A stretch of DNA of 64,000 nt. Origin: an uncultured Eubacterium sp. Its GTDB lineage: Bacteria; Bacillota; Clostridia; Lachnospirales; Lachnospiraceae. The translations under genes and the position numbers were made by a program. Below are positions 44,525 through 53,426 of the stretch, one piece after another (positions within the stretch are counted from its first letter, which is position 1; the number at the start of each line of letters is the position of its first letter). The stretch spans positions 52,157 to 116,156 of the forward strand of contig CAJUDA010000004.1 in assembly GCA_910584875.1 (NCBI GenBank), in the 5' to 3' direction. The notes under the pieces are model-generated. The model was given only the letters and a program-made list of their open reading frames with translations, had not been told where the DNA came from and did not search any database.

Positions 44525-44995
44525 TTACCTCCCTTGCTCCACTAATTCCTGTTTCAATATTTTTCTTGCCTTTTGTAAATAGGTCCGTATTGTAGAATCC
44601 GGTTTATGGAGCAGTCTGGCGATCTCTCTGCTGTCATATCCCTCATAGTAATATAAGTAAACCGCCGTCTTATATTTTTCCGGGAGACCCATAACCAGCT
44701 CCATGATCCCGTCGGTCTCCACCGTTTCCCCGCCGACTGTCTCTTCATAATCATCCAGATTCTTTCTTTTCCGCCACCACTGCTTCAACAGGTCTTTACA
44801 ATGATTGGATGCTGTAACGATAAGCCACGCCTTCAGATGCTCCGGGCTTTCAAATTTCTTTTCGCTGTGAAAATATTTCAAAAAAGTTTCCTGTACGGCA
44901 TCTTCGGCATCCATCGTATTTTTCATGAAAGAAAAACAAAGCCGGAAAATATCATCGACGTACGCTTCGTACACCTTTGTAAATTCCTGCTCCAT
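44525..44995 (-). CDS. ECF-type RNA polymerase sigma factor
   Basis: 156 residues. Region 2 at about 10-75 (YVDDIFRLCFSFMKNTMDAEDAVQETFLKYF), region 4 at about 95-150 (LPEKYKTAVYLYYYEGYDSREIARLL, then STIRTYLQKARKIL). Directs RNA polymerase to special promoters when released by its anti-sigma partner, here the next gene. AGGAGGGGGG 5-8 bp before ATG 44995 fixes the start 6 codons inside the longest frame. Confidence 0.93.
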   Translation of the reverse strand: MEQEFTKVYEAYVDDIFRLCFSFMKNTMDAEDAVQETFLKYFHSEKKFESPEHLKAWLIVTASNHCKDLLKQWWRKRKNLDDYEETVGGETVETDGIMELVMGLPEKYKTAVYLYYYEGYDSREIARLLHKPDSTIRTYLQKARKILKQELVEQGR

Positions 44996-45051
44996 CTTCC
45001 CCCCTCCTTTCACTATAGATACGATCCGGACGGCGAATGTGTCGAAACTTT

Positions 45052-46449
45052 TTATCGTTTTTGCCTCTCGATCTCATCCAGCACATCTGCCAGCGAATAC
45101 ATATCATTTTCCTGAAAGCAGAGATAGAACAGGGAATCCGTATCATATTCCTGATTCAAAAGTGCCATATTGCAGCTTAACAAAGTCGCGTTGGCGACCT
45201 CCTCAAAATACCGGACCGCTTCCTCTCTGTTATATTGTCTGATATCACTTGAGATATTTTTCAGATAATCCTTCTGAACCATATAAATAACCATCGGCAG
45301 TATATCGCCCCGCTGGAGCAGCAGACAACGGCGTTTTTGTTTTTTCTGAAACTGCTGCAGCCATTTATGCGCCCAGGACACAGAGACTTGTTCCGGTATA
45401 CCCGGATCCTGGTCAAATTCCCGGATCAATGTCAGGATCTGCTCTGGACAGTCTTTTTCTCCATCCACTTTTTCCAGCAGACGGCAGCTGCTGACTGCAC
45501 GGATCTGCTTTTTTCTCTGTATCGCAGTCCCCAGCAGATCGGACATTCTTTTTTCTGTCATGCGCAGCACCCGCCGGGTATCCATATGAGAGCTCAGGGC
45601 ATCATAATTAAACGAAAACAATTCCCGGATAAAAAGGGAATTGGGCTCCTGGGGAGAAAAGGTAACCTGTGCCAGTTCCAGAATGTCTTTGCGCAGGTCC
45701 GCATCAATTTTTTTGTTACTGTATACAAACCGCCGTATGGTCTCCAGATTTGTCTCCCGGATCAGCCTTCTCCTCTTCCATGATACATACTCCGTATCCT
45801 CCAGCAGTCTGTTGAGAATGATCTCCGCCTCTTCCCTTACGCTCTCCAGAATCAGTTTTTTATACCGGGAGAAATAATCCAGCGCTGTCCTGCTGTACCC
45901 TTTAAAGTATCTGCCGTTTTCTGTCATCCAGGCGAGAAATTCCTCTTTGGGAAGTTCTTTCTTGACCTGATACTGTTTTCGTAACTCATGGGTCGAATGT
46001 GTCTGACAGAAAGAAAGATCCATATCCAGCTTCTCTTCAAACCCTGCCGCCATCTCATCACACTCACCCTGCTCCATGCCATGCTCAAATCCGTACAGAT
46101 AAATAATCTCCTGATAGTCATTGATCTGAAACGAGGGCTCCCTCAGTCCCTCGGTAAGAAATCTTCCGGCACCCTCTGCATCCAGGCTCAGGGCAAAGCA
46201 GATGGCAAACAGTGTCTCCCTGCCCGGCACAGCAGATCCGCCGATCCCGAACCACCTCTTCATCGTAGGCTCAGACGCCAGTTTTCTATGTCCTGTTTTT
46301 TCCCTGAATGTCTGATAAGCACTCCACCTTGTATCACTGTCGTCTTCATGCGCCAGCCGGTATCCCATCTGATGGATCATAAACCGGTCAAAGGTGTGTT
46401 CTTTTTTTCGGTTCAGCCATTCTCTGACGTTCTTTTGAAATTCTTCCAT
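45052..46449 (-). CDS. Kinase-associated cytosolic protein, function unknown
   Basis: 465 residues with no signal or membrane segment. The first about 100 residues look like a helical, XRE-like region (EPTMKRWFGIGGS, RETLFAICFALSLDAEGAGRFL). The rest is helical and rich in Arg/Glu/Leu, with WKRRRLIRETN in the middle. I know no named family. It overlaps the end of the Ser/Thr kinase gene by 37 bp and is followed by the sigma gene after 56 bp; I infer it relays or regulates the kinase signal. GGAGG lies 5 bp before ATG 46449 (ATG 46461 is less likely). Confidence 0.75.
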   Translation of the reverse strand: MEEFQKNVREWLNRKKEHTFDRFMIHQMGYRLAHEDDSDTRWSAYQTFREKTGHRKLASEPTMKRWFGIGGSAVPGRETLFAICFALSLDAEGAGRFLTEGLREPSFQINDYQEIIYLYGFEHGMEQGECDEMAAGFEEKLDMDLSFCQTHSTHELRKQYQVKKELPKEEFLAWMTENGRYFKGYSRTALDYFSRYKKLILESVREEAEIILNRLLEDTEYVSWKRRRLIRETNLETIRRFVYSNKKIDADLRKDILELAQVTFSPQEPNSLFIRELFSFNYDALSSHMDTRRVLRMTEKRMSDLLGTAIQRKKQIRAVSSCRLLEKVDGEKDCPEQILTLIREFDQDPGIPEQVSVSWAHKWLQQFQKKQKRRCLLLQRGDILPMVIYMVQKDYLKNISSDIRQYNREEAVRYFEEVANATLLSCNMALLNQEYDTDSLFYLCFQENDMYSLADVLDEIERQKR

Positions 46450-47351
46450 GATAGCCTCCATCTTTCTTCTTTCAGTGCCATCCGTAGTTCCCGGATACTG
46501 GAATAGCGTTCCTTTGCCCGTACTGATATTCCTTTCATCACAGCCTTCTTCTGGCGGCGGCTCAGTTCGACCTGCGGCATCGAAAGAAGGGAGGGTGTCT
46601 CATCGACAAAAATCCTCTCTAGTGCCTCATCTGGCACCGTTCCGGTCAGACAAAAATACATCGTCGCGCATACGGCATAGACATCCGTATAGATCCCCTG
46701 CTCCCCTCTTGCCCGGTACTGCTCTGCCGGAGAAAATCCCCGTTTAAACACGACGGTCAGACTTTTTTCCTTTTCTGTGTTTGTCTCTCTTGCCGAACCA
46801 AAATCGATCAGCTCCAGACTCGAATCCGGTTTCACAATAATATTATCCGGGCTGATATCCCTGTGGATCAGTCCGGTCTCATGAATCTTTTCCAGCGCAT
46901 CCATCAAAGGATCCATATGTGTCAGTACCCACTCCCCTTTCATGGGACCATGCTTCTCCACATACTCTTTCAGGCTCACGCCCTCCACATATTCCATCAC
47001 CATATATGCCGTATTGTTTTCAAAGAAAAAATCCCGGACTGATACGATACCCCTGACCTCTCGGAACTGGGACAGCCGTTTCGCCTCATCCAGAAATTTT
47101 CCCATCATTTGTTTATATTCACTCTGCTCTTCATCCTCATACAGACAGACCATGATCCCCTCAGCCCCTGTCACATTGCGGTAAACATGATGTGCTGGAA
47201 AATATTCCTTCACTGCAACCACACTGTCAAATAAAGTGTCCCTGCCAATATAAGTAATGCCAAAGCTTCCCTGCCCTATGACCCTCCCCACCACATAACG
47301 ATCCCCCAGCACCGTGTCCGGAGGAAGGTACCTAGTTTTGATCTCCCTCAT
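46413..47351 (-). CDS. Ser/Thr protein kinase (Hanks type), cytosolic
   Basis: 312 residues. Glycine loop GQGSFGITY at about 26-34, ATP lysine K48 in VAVKEYF, catalytic loop IHRDISPDNIIV, DFG as IDFGSAR, and FSPAEQY in the activation/P+1 region. No membrane segment or PASTA repeat follows, unlike PknB. ATG 47351 has GGAGAG 9 bp upstream; ATG 47420 is a possible alternative. First gene of a leftward series: kinase, partner, sigma, anti-sigma. Confidence 0.88.
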   Translation of the reverse strand: MREIKTRYLPPDTVLGDRYVVGRVIGQGSFGITYIGRDTLFDSVVAVKEYFPAHHVYRNVTGAEGIMVCLYEDEEQSEYKQMMGKFLDEAKRLSQFREVRGIVSVRDFFFENNTAYMVMEYVEGVSLKEYVEKHGPMKGEWVLTHMDPLMDALEKIHETGLIHRDISPDNIIVKPDSSLELIDFGSARETNTEKEKSLTVVFKRGFSPAEQYRARGEQGIYTDVYAVCATMYFCLTGTVPDEALERIFVDETPSLLSMPQVELSRRQKKAVMKGISVRAKERYSSIRELRMALKEERWRLSWKNFKRTSENG

Positions 47352-47613
47352 GTTATCGTACTCTCCAGCTTTTTGAATACGGACTATCTCTTTTCCTGTA
47401 CAATAATAAAATTTTAGCATGATTTCACCAGTTAAACAAGATGAAAACATCCCTCACCCCTCTTCTTCCCGATATACCGTGCTTATTTCTTCTTAAGTAT
47501 AATAATTCATATCTGCAATTAAGTATAAAACATATACTCTAATGTCTCTTCCCAGATTTTTTGCGCTAAAAAAGCGCCATAATAATCCGACGCTTTCAGT
47601 AAAACCTGTCATT

Positions 47614-48009
47614 TTACACCTTCTTTATCTCCAAAACCTGCAAATCAACCGGAGTATAGTAATACGAACTCCAATGGGCATCAAGCCTTCCTTTCACTTT
47701 TACTTTTTTGCCAACACATTTTTTGATCTTTTTGCGCAGCTTCTTTGTCTCACTCCATATTTGTATCTTCTTCTCTTTTGTTTTACCTGTAAACTGGGTT
47801 TTTACCTTAATCTTCTTGTTCAGGGTCAATACATACGATGTCTGCCAGGTTCCGTTGATATGCTGCCAGCGTACTTTTTTCACCTTTCCTGTAAAGGTGT
47901 ACTTTTTGCCTTCTTTGTACACTTTAGCATGGCTCACCGGACAGGCTGTGAAAACCAGAGCTCCTAAAATCATAAAAACGGTCAATAAATACATCATTCT
48001 TTTTCTCAT
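47614..48009 (-). CDS. Small secreted basic protein, OB-fold-like
   Basis: 131 residues. Signal peptide about 1-28 (MMYLLTVFMILGALVF, cleavage after SHA). The mature part is Lys-rich with alternating beta strands (YTFTGKVKKVRWQHINGTWQTSYVLTLNKKI, VKVKGRLDAHW), suggesting a DUF4431/OB-type fold. Unknown function. GGAGGAATTTAAG precedes ATG 48009. Confidence 0.7.
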   Translation of the reverse strand: MRKRMMYLLTVFMILGALVFTACPVSHAKVYKEGKKYTFTGKVKKVRWQHINGTWQTSYVLTLNKKIKVKTQFTGKTKEKKIQIWSETKKLRKKIKKCVGKKVKVKGRLDAHWSSYYYTPVDLQVLEIKKV

Positions 48010-48068
48010 CTTAAATTCCTCCCTCGTTTTTCAGTTTACTTTAAGTTTCACTGTTACATTTTAACCAT

Positions 48069-49751
48069 TCACCCGATCAGTACCTTTTTCCCCTCAAAGG
48101 CAAAGCCATACTTCCGGATTCGTTCTTTCTGAATCCCGCCATCCAGCAGGGACTGCTCATATTTTTTCTCTTCAATCTGGCGCAATGCTGACTGGACGGT
48201 ATCTTCCAGACTTCCCTCTTCTTCCGGGTCATATACTTTAAATTCAAGTATCATTCCGTCGCTCGCTTTATCCAGGGGAGTCAGCATAACATCATAGCGG
48301 CCATACCCGCTTTCCCGATTGGATGTCACCTGATATTTCCCGGCAAGGTCCACCAGAAGACCTAATATAAAACCATGATAGAAGCGCTCTGGATCCGTCT
48401 CTTCTGATGGATGGTTTCCTCCATCAAATGAACTGAACATGGAAAGTGCCATCCTGTTCATATACGCATTCATTTCTTTCAGGTTCCCGGACAGGAGTGC
48501 CCGGACAAATCCATTATAAACCGTCCTGTCCTTTCCAAACCAATTTTTCACCATTTTATAAAACATCTTTTCTACTTCGTAATTAGTAAGCACTAATTCA
48601 TAGTGATCCTCATTGATCTGCATTACAGTAAGATAGCCACTTGCCAGTAACAGACTCCATATAGCATCCGGATCCTGTTCCAACTGGTCAAACACAATTT
48701 CTTCATCAAGTTCTGTGATAATAGATTGCCTTTGCAGCAATCTTTCAAACTGCACCTTTAACTCCGCATTTCCTTTCTGTACCAGCCGGCTGACCAGACC
48801 ATTGGAGCTTGTGTTTGCCCAGTAGATATCAAGTTTTTTCTTGCTAAGAAAATTTATAATTGACCACGGATTATAAATGTCTTGGACGTTACCTATCGTA
48901 AAACCGTCGTACCATTCTTTCACCTCATTCTTATTCGTTAAATTAAATTCATCCATGGCAAAAAAAACCTCATCTTCTGTAAAGCCAAAACAGGAAGCAT
49001 ACTCATCAGAAGTAGTTGTCACCACATTCAAATTATTTAAATCAGAAAACATAGATTCCTTACTTACTCTTGTGATCCCAGTCATCACTGCCCTTTCTAG
49101 ATATGGGTTTGTCTTAAAGGTATTATTAAACAAATTTCTTGTAAAAGAAACCATTTTCTCCCAGTATCCGCTTACAAAAGCCTCCTGCATGGGGGCATCA
49201 TATTCATCCAGAAGAATGATCACCTTCTTGTCATAGTGCCGGCTCAGATAATAAGATAATCTGTGAAGAGCCACTGGTGCATCTTTTACATCCATGTCAT
49301 CTGCCATTCTCTTAAAAATATTCTTTTCTCCTTCGGTCAGGACATCTGACTGCAAAAGAAAATAATTCTTTATATACAGATCCTGTATAATTCCGCATAA
49401 ACGGTATACTGCCATATCATAATCAGGTTCTTTCACCCCGGCAAAGGACAAAGAAATCACCGGATAAGTTCCCTGCAGATCCCGGTATTTATAATCTCCG
49501 TCAGGAGATTTTTCTTCCCATATATTCAATCCTTCAAAAATAGTCCCCTGCTCCCGATATTTTATACTGAAAAATCTCTCCAGCATATTCATGTTCAGTG
49601 TCTTGCCAAACCGCCTGGGACGGGTGATCAGGGTAACGATATCATAGCTTTCCCACCACTCCTTTATAAAAAGTGTTTTATCCACATAAAAACAGTTATT
49701 TGTAATCAACATCTCAAAATCCTGTGCTCCAATGGATACGACCCGTGCCAT
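48069..49751 (-). CDS. AAA-ATPase-like / PD-(D/E)XK nuclease-like protein, paralogue 3
   Basis: 560 residues. TRPRRFGKT P-loop, VIILLDEYDAP (Thr to Ala against the other copies), and C-terminal GYGRYDVMLTP with GMILEFKVYD. An insertion after the P-loop domain (KSPDGDYKYRDLQ) makes it longer. Close to paralogue 2 over most of its length, especially the C-terminal 100 residues. Its 3' end and flank (from 48063) are repeated at 50672. Confidence 0.9.
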   Translation of the reverse strand: MARVVSIGAQDFEMLITNNCFYVDKTLFIKEWWESYDIVTLITRPRRFGKTLNMNMLERFFSIKYREQGTIFEGLNIWEEKSPDGDYKYRDLQGTYPVISLSFAGVKEPDYDMAVYRLCGIIQDLYIKNYFLLQSDVLTEGEKNIFKRMADDMDVKDAPVALHRLSYYLSRHYDKKVIILLDEYDAPMQEAFVSGYWEKMVSFTRNLFNNTFKTNPYLERAVMTGITRVSKESMFSDLNNLNVVTTTSDEYASCFGFTEDEVFFAMDEFNLTNKNEVKEWYDGFTIGNVQDIYNPWSIINFLSKKKLDIYWANTSSNGLVSRLVQKGNAELKVQFERLLQRQSIITELDEEIVFDQLEQDPDAIWSLLLASGYLTVMQINEDHYELVLTNYEVEKMFYKMVKNWFGKDRTVYNGFVRALLSGNLKEMNAYMNRMALSMFSSFDGGNHPSEETDPERFYHGFILGLLVDLAGKYQVTSNRESGYGRYDVMLTPLDKASDGMILEFKVYDPEEEGSLEDTVQSALRQIEEKKYEQSLLDGGIQKERIRKYGFAFEGKKVLIG

Positions 49752-49895
49752 GCTATCCCCTCGCTTTCATGAATCCCATCATCATGGACTTTTATAGAAA
49801 GTGTAGCACACTTTGGCAAATTAAACAATGGATTAATCTTTATTCCATTCATTATCCGCTAATTATTATTTTCATTACTGGCATAAAATACCAAA

Positions 49896-50045
49896 TCACT
49901 CGCTTCTCCATTCACTCCTTCTCTGCTCCCCACAGCAACACGGATCACCTGGTGAATCCTCTTCTACTGTAATAATCCTACTGCCGCAATACATGCATAC
50001 ATTAGAATCTTCTGGTATTTCTTTTCCACACTGGTTACAATACAT
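49896..50045 (-). CDS. Small zinc-ribbon protein
   Basis: 49 residues. Two CxxC pairs: C3 and C6 (MYCNQCG), then C17 and C20 (CMYCGS), a classic zinc-ribbon head. A second Cys cluster (CCCGE) lies near residue 36-38, and the tail is charged. Read leftwards, AAAGGAG lies 11 bp before ATG 50045. Zinc-ribbon heads of this type normally front a longer membrane protein, so it may be a remnant. Confidence 0.6.
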   Translation of the reverse strand: MYCNQCGKEIPEDSNVCMYCGSRIITVEEDSPGDPCCCGEQRRSEWRSE

Positions 50046-50120
50046 TTTCTCTGCACTCCTTTACCTCAAAAATATTTCTTCCTGTTCCCTGCCGTATTTT
50101 TCCGGTAAGTATATAATTTT

Positions 50121-50520
50121 TTATTCTTGCTCTTGCCGATCAGTTTTTTTCTGGTATGTCTGATATTTTTTCTTACTGACTTTCTTTTTCTCTATATAAT
50201 GATTATTGTAATAAAAATCACTATCATGTCCTTTTATACTGTCGGAGCCATGCCTTTCCAGTACCAGTCGGCAGGTTCCCTTAGATATTTTATAATAATA
50301 CTCCCAGTACCCACCAGTATGCATACCGCTAACTACACAAATCCCCTTTGCCGGATATATTTTATCAATTCCACCAGAATAAACACTGAATCTTACTCAC
50401 AGATGCCGCCCTTATGGTTCGGTTTTCCCCTCCCAGACAAAGAATAAACAAAAAAATGCCCATAGCAAAAATAAGCTTTCGGAATATCGGCATCCCGATC
50501 TTCTTTTCGATATTTTTCAT
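50121..50520 (-). pseudogene. Secreted protein gene with a frameshift
   Basis: ATG 50520 after AAGGAGG starts a signal peptide (about 1-39: KLIFAMGIFLFILC, then AAS). The frame stops after 52 codons at LFWWN. The +1 frame, from about position 50388, is open and continues (SVYSGGIDKIYPAKGICVVS, then HTGGYWEYYYKIS) to the stop at 50121. Together they give a protein of about 130 residues with a Lys/Tyr-rich tail. A one-base insertion between 50400 and 50388 explains it. No family recognised. Upstream lies an 18-bp element shared with the 52893 gene. Confidence 0.65.
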
Positions 50521-50576
50521 GGCAGATCCTCCTTTGTAATTAACAATATACTTATAGTATCACGCCAGCTTTAATT

Positions 50577-50594
50577 TCTCTTTCCAAATTTTTC
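50577..50594. repeat. 18-bp element shared by two upstream regions, copy 1
   Basis: TCTCTTTCCAAATTTTTC, read leftwards GAAAAATTTGGAAAGAGA, about 57 bp before the frameshifted secreted-protein gene. Identical to 52948-52965. Confidence 0.7.
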
Positions 50595-50671
50595 TGATTA
50601 TCAAATTAATAAAACAGCCGGCTGTACCTGCACAAACCGACTGTTCACAATGGCGATATTCTTTTTTATAG

Positions 50672-50692
50672 ACCATTCACCCGATTAGTACT
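50672..50692 (-). repeat. Remnant of an AAA/PD-(D/E)XK gene 3' end
   Basis: ACCATTCACCCGATTAGTAC and following CT match 48063-48083 with two changes. It encodes the final VLIG and stop of the 738-residue membrane protein, the same ending as the AAA/PD-(D/E)XK paralogues, so the gene end was probably swapped by recombination. Confidence 0.6.
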
Positions 50693-52893
50693 TGGGGAGA
50701 TTTAACAACTCTTAATCTTTTATAAAACTTCCATACCAAAATTCCAGAAAATACCCATACAGTCAATCCAAAAATAATATATCCTGTTGTACTGATCAGA
50801 CTCTCTTCCCTGCTGTTGACCACACAAAATGCCATATCCCTGTTTGATAAAGTGTGGTTGAGTTTCAATGAACCATCTTCATATAAATCAAACATATCAT
50901 AAGGAGTAATTGCTAGCGAAATCCCCTTCTTTTGATTCTTTAGACATACAACCCGTATCGTAAATCTCTTTGCCTTTTGAACGGCAGGAATCTCATCCAG
51001 ATGAAGACAGATCCATCTGCCATCTATGCCTTCTGTTACCTCTTCAGATATTTGCCGGATTCCTATATCATCCCCCTTCTCATCCAGTAATTGTAATAAA
51101 TAATTATCTTTCATCCATTTTGATGATTCTTTACATAAAATATATACTTTGTTAAAATTCTGATCTGTTATAAATGTCTGTTCCATCACATCTCCATTTT
51201 TCTTTAATGAAATATATTCTGCTTTATGATTAATGACCGATAGCGCCACTCTATGGTATTCAGATTTCTTTTGTATATAATGAGAGAAATCTGCTAACAT
51301 TAAGGTTGAGATTGCCAGAGGAATCACCAATATAAACATTAAGACACCCTGTCTGCACCATTTTTTCTGTAAAAACATTTCCATTTTTTTATTCTGGCGT
51401 GTAAAACCTGCAAAGCAGTTTATACCATCTCCCATCAGAATATAGAGTAAATTCATAAAACATATATTATACTTGTGGTTTGTTTCCCAAATTATAAAGA
51501 ACAGTATTGCTCCCAATACCGTAAGAGAAAGCATAAAAAACTCATCTAGCCCCTTCTTTCGTAATTGGAAAAATACACTGTAAAGAGCAAACATAAAAGT
51601 AATACTACGGAAGACCTGACTGTATATGCAAAATAAACCATTTTTATCTCCATAAAAATACTGATAAATACCAGTTATATTTTCCCCACATGAATAAAAT
51701 CCAAGACTTCCATCTCCCCCAGCGCCCCACACATATTCCAGTTTTTTTGCCACCAGCAGCACATAGCCAACTGGCCCCATTTTAGATAGTCTCTCTTTGA
51801 TCTTTTCTACATTTCCTTTTATTTTTTCCTGTTTCGTTGGAAGAGACATAGAATAATTGACATCTGAATTATTTACAAAACCATTTTTATCGACATTCAG
51901 TCCCATCATTACCCAGTGTGTAAAAGGAAATGTTTTGTCCGACTCCCGGTTTACAATATGAGTACGACAAAGAAAGGATGTTGCCAGCATAACGCCTATA
52001 AATATACCTGCCACCAACAGAAGCATGCATATTTTTTCTTTTCCTGACCGTATCCTCATTGTCAAAAAAATCCCCAGTAAAATAGCAATCAGCGGTATAA
52101 TAGTAGTTGCCCGTATTTGATATCCCACCGCACCGATGATAGAAGCAATCACAATATTTTTTATACGATGCTGTTCACATCTCATCGCCCTTATCCCATA
52201 ATAAAGCAGTCCCATAATAAATGGCATACTAAAAGTATTTGTATAAGTAAACAGAATCCAGATATATGTGGTAGGAGAAAGCACAAGTAGGATTAGAAAC
52301 TTAATACCAGAAACTGTTCCCCGCAAAAGCTTTACTATTTTAAATGAAAACACACCAGAAAGATTAATTAAAAGTACATTCAACACCATCAAAACAGCCG
52401 TATAGCATCGAAATCCCAATGAATGGATGATCTTACATATATAATAAATCAGAATGGTAAAGGAATAATTATTCCCATACCTGGCAAAATAAGCAGCCTC
52501 ATTATTGATCAGACCGTTTTGTGACTCCACCATGGCAATCGCTTCATTAATCACACGACTGGTATCTGTAATCCCCTTAAAGCCTTCTTTTATCAGAAAA
52601 TATACTATAATCGTCTGAATTAAAATAATCATACTCCAAAGTACACAAATAACCCTTTTTTCATTGCCTTGTCTTATCCTATCAATACGGTTGAACAATA
52701 ATAACAACATACCTGAAAACAGGATTATTCCCGGAATTATAACAACGGCAGCATTTCTCCCTGGTTTTAATAAAAAGCTTTTTTGCCCTTCAATATACAG
52801 ACAGCTTTCAAGAAAAATAATAGCAGTCAGTAAAAAAACTATGATTAGTACAACTTTACGAAATATTAAATTTATTCTCCCAGTTTTACTCAT
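50677..52893 (-). CDS. Large polytopic membrane protein, GT-C glycosyltransferase-like
   Basis: 738 residues with about a dozen membrane segments (for example 13-33, 52-70, 85-105, 150-170, 200-225, 240-260) and a soluble part from about 535 to 690. An acidic motif early in the first outside loop (NEAIAMVESQ with ARYGNNYSF) resembles GT-C glycosyltransferases, but no firm family match is possible by eye. The gene is visibly AT-richer than its neighbours, a sign of transfer. GGAGG is 8 bp before ATG 52893. The last residues VLIG and 3' flank match the AAA/PD-(D/E)XK gene end. Confidence 0.7.
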   Translation of the reverse strand: MSKTGRINLIFRKVVLIIVFLLTAIIFLESCLYIEGQKSFLLKPGRNAAVVIIPGIILFSGMLLLLFNRIDRIRQGNEKRVICVLWSMIILIQTIIVYFLIKEGFKGITDTSRVINEAIAMVESQNGLINNEAAYFARYGNNYSFTILIYYICKIIHSLGFRCYTAVLMVLNVLLINLSGVFSFKIVKLLRGTVSGIKFLILLVLSPTTYIWILFTYTNTFSMPFIMGLLYYGIRAMRCEQHRIKNIVIASIIGAVGYQIRATTIIPLIAILLGIFLTMRIRSGKEKICMLLLVAGIFIGVMLATSFLCRTHIVNRESDKTFPFTHWVMMGLNVDKNGFVNNSDVNYSMSLPTKQEKIKGNVEKIKERLSKMGPVGYVLLVAKKLEYVWGAGGDGSLGFYSCGENITGIYQYFYGDKNGLFCIYSQVFRSITFMFALYSVFFQLRKKGLDEFFMLSLTVLGAILFFIIWETNHKYNICFMNLLYILMGDGINCFAGFTRQNKKMEMFLQKKWCRQGVLMFILVIPLAISTLMLADFSHYIQKKSEYHRVALSVINHKAEYISLKKNGDVMEQTFITDQNFNKVYILCKESSKWMKDNYLLQLLDEKGDDIGIRQISEEVTEGIDGRWICLHLDEIPAVQKAKRFTIRVVCLKNQKKGISLAITPYDMFDLYEDGSLKLNHTLSNRDMAFCVVNSREESLISTTGYIIFGLTVWVFSGILVWKFYKRLRVVKSPQVLIG

Positions 52894-52947
52894 TTTAATG
52901 ACCTCCAATGTTTTATATTGTCACATTATAAAACACGAGGTTTATTA

Positions 52948-52965
52948 TCTCTTTCCAAATTTTTC
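52948..52965. repeat. 18-bp element shared by two upstream regions, copy 2
   Basis: Identical to 50577-50594. Here it lies about 55 bp upstream of the membrane-protein start; TATAAT follows at about 52929-52924. Confidence 0.7.
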
Positions 52966-53011
52966 CCATAAAAAACCTTCCGTTGCCATATCTCCCAATT
53001 CCTCCCGTCTC

Positions 53012-53040
53012 TTGCAAAAACATCTATAATCTCTTATAAT
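53012..53040 (+). promoter_or_regulatory. Promoter of the DUF3990-DUF3791 pair
   Basis: TTGCAA at 53012-53017, a 17-bp spacer and a perfect TATAAT at 53035-53040. Confidence 0.65.
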
Positions 53041-53077
53041 AAAAACAATCAAACAAAAGGTTGGGAGGTCTCAGAAT

Positions 53078-53426
53078 ATGGGAAAAATGACTGTATATCA
53101 CGGAAGCTACACTTCTGTGAAAGATCCCCGTATTATCAAAGGCAAAAATACAAAAGATTTCGGAACTGGTTTTTATTGTACCATTATCCGGGAACAGGCA
53201 GAACGATGGGCAAGACGTTATAATACACCTGTTGTCAACACCTATACGGTTCATGGCGAACGATCAGATTTATAACTATATCGCAGATTATATAGACGGG
53301 GTGATCACCCGGGAGCAGTTCTGGGTACTGGCAAAATTTAAATATCCAACCCATCAGATCAATTTTGCTACCAGTGAATCCCTCAAGTCCCTTGAATTTG
53401 TATCGGCAAAGGAGGTTACCATATGA
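53078..53426 (+). pseudogene. DUF3990 gene with internal deletion/frameshift
   Basis: The first 58 residues match DUF3990 starts: VYHGSYTSVKDPRIIKGKNT, DFGTGFYCT, EQAERWARRY. The frame then stops at 53275. In another frame, about 53247-53426 encodes the family's C-terminal part (MANDQIYNYIADYIDGVIT, then THQINFATSESLKSLEFV). About 70-90 middle residues are missing, so an internal deletion shifted the frame. DUF3990 is related to ADP-ribosyltransferase folds and is toxin-like. GGAGG precedes ATG 53078. The next gene overlaps by 4 bp. Confidence 0.75.

Noticed and set aside
52929..52965. Shared 18-bp element as a -35 of a sigma-A promoter
   Set aside because: The distance from TTGGAA to the -10 (22-24 bp) is too long; it is more likely an activator or repressor site.
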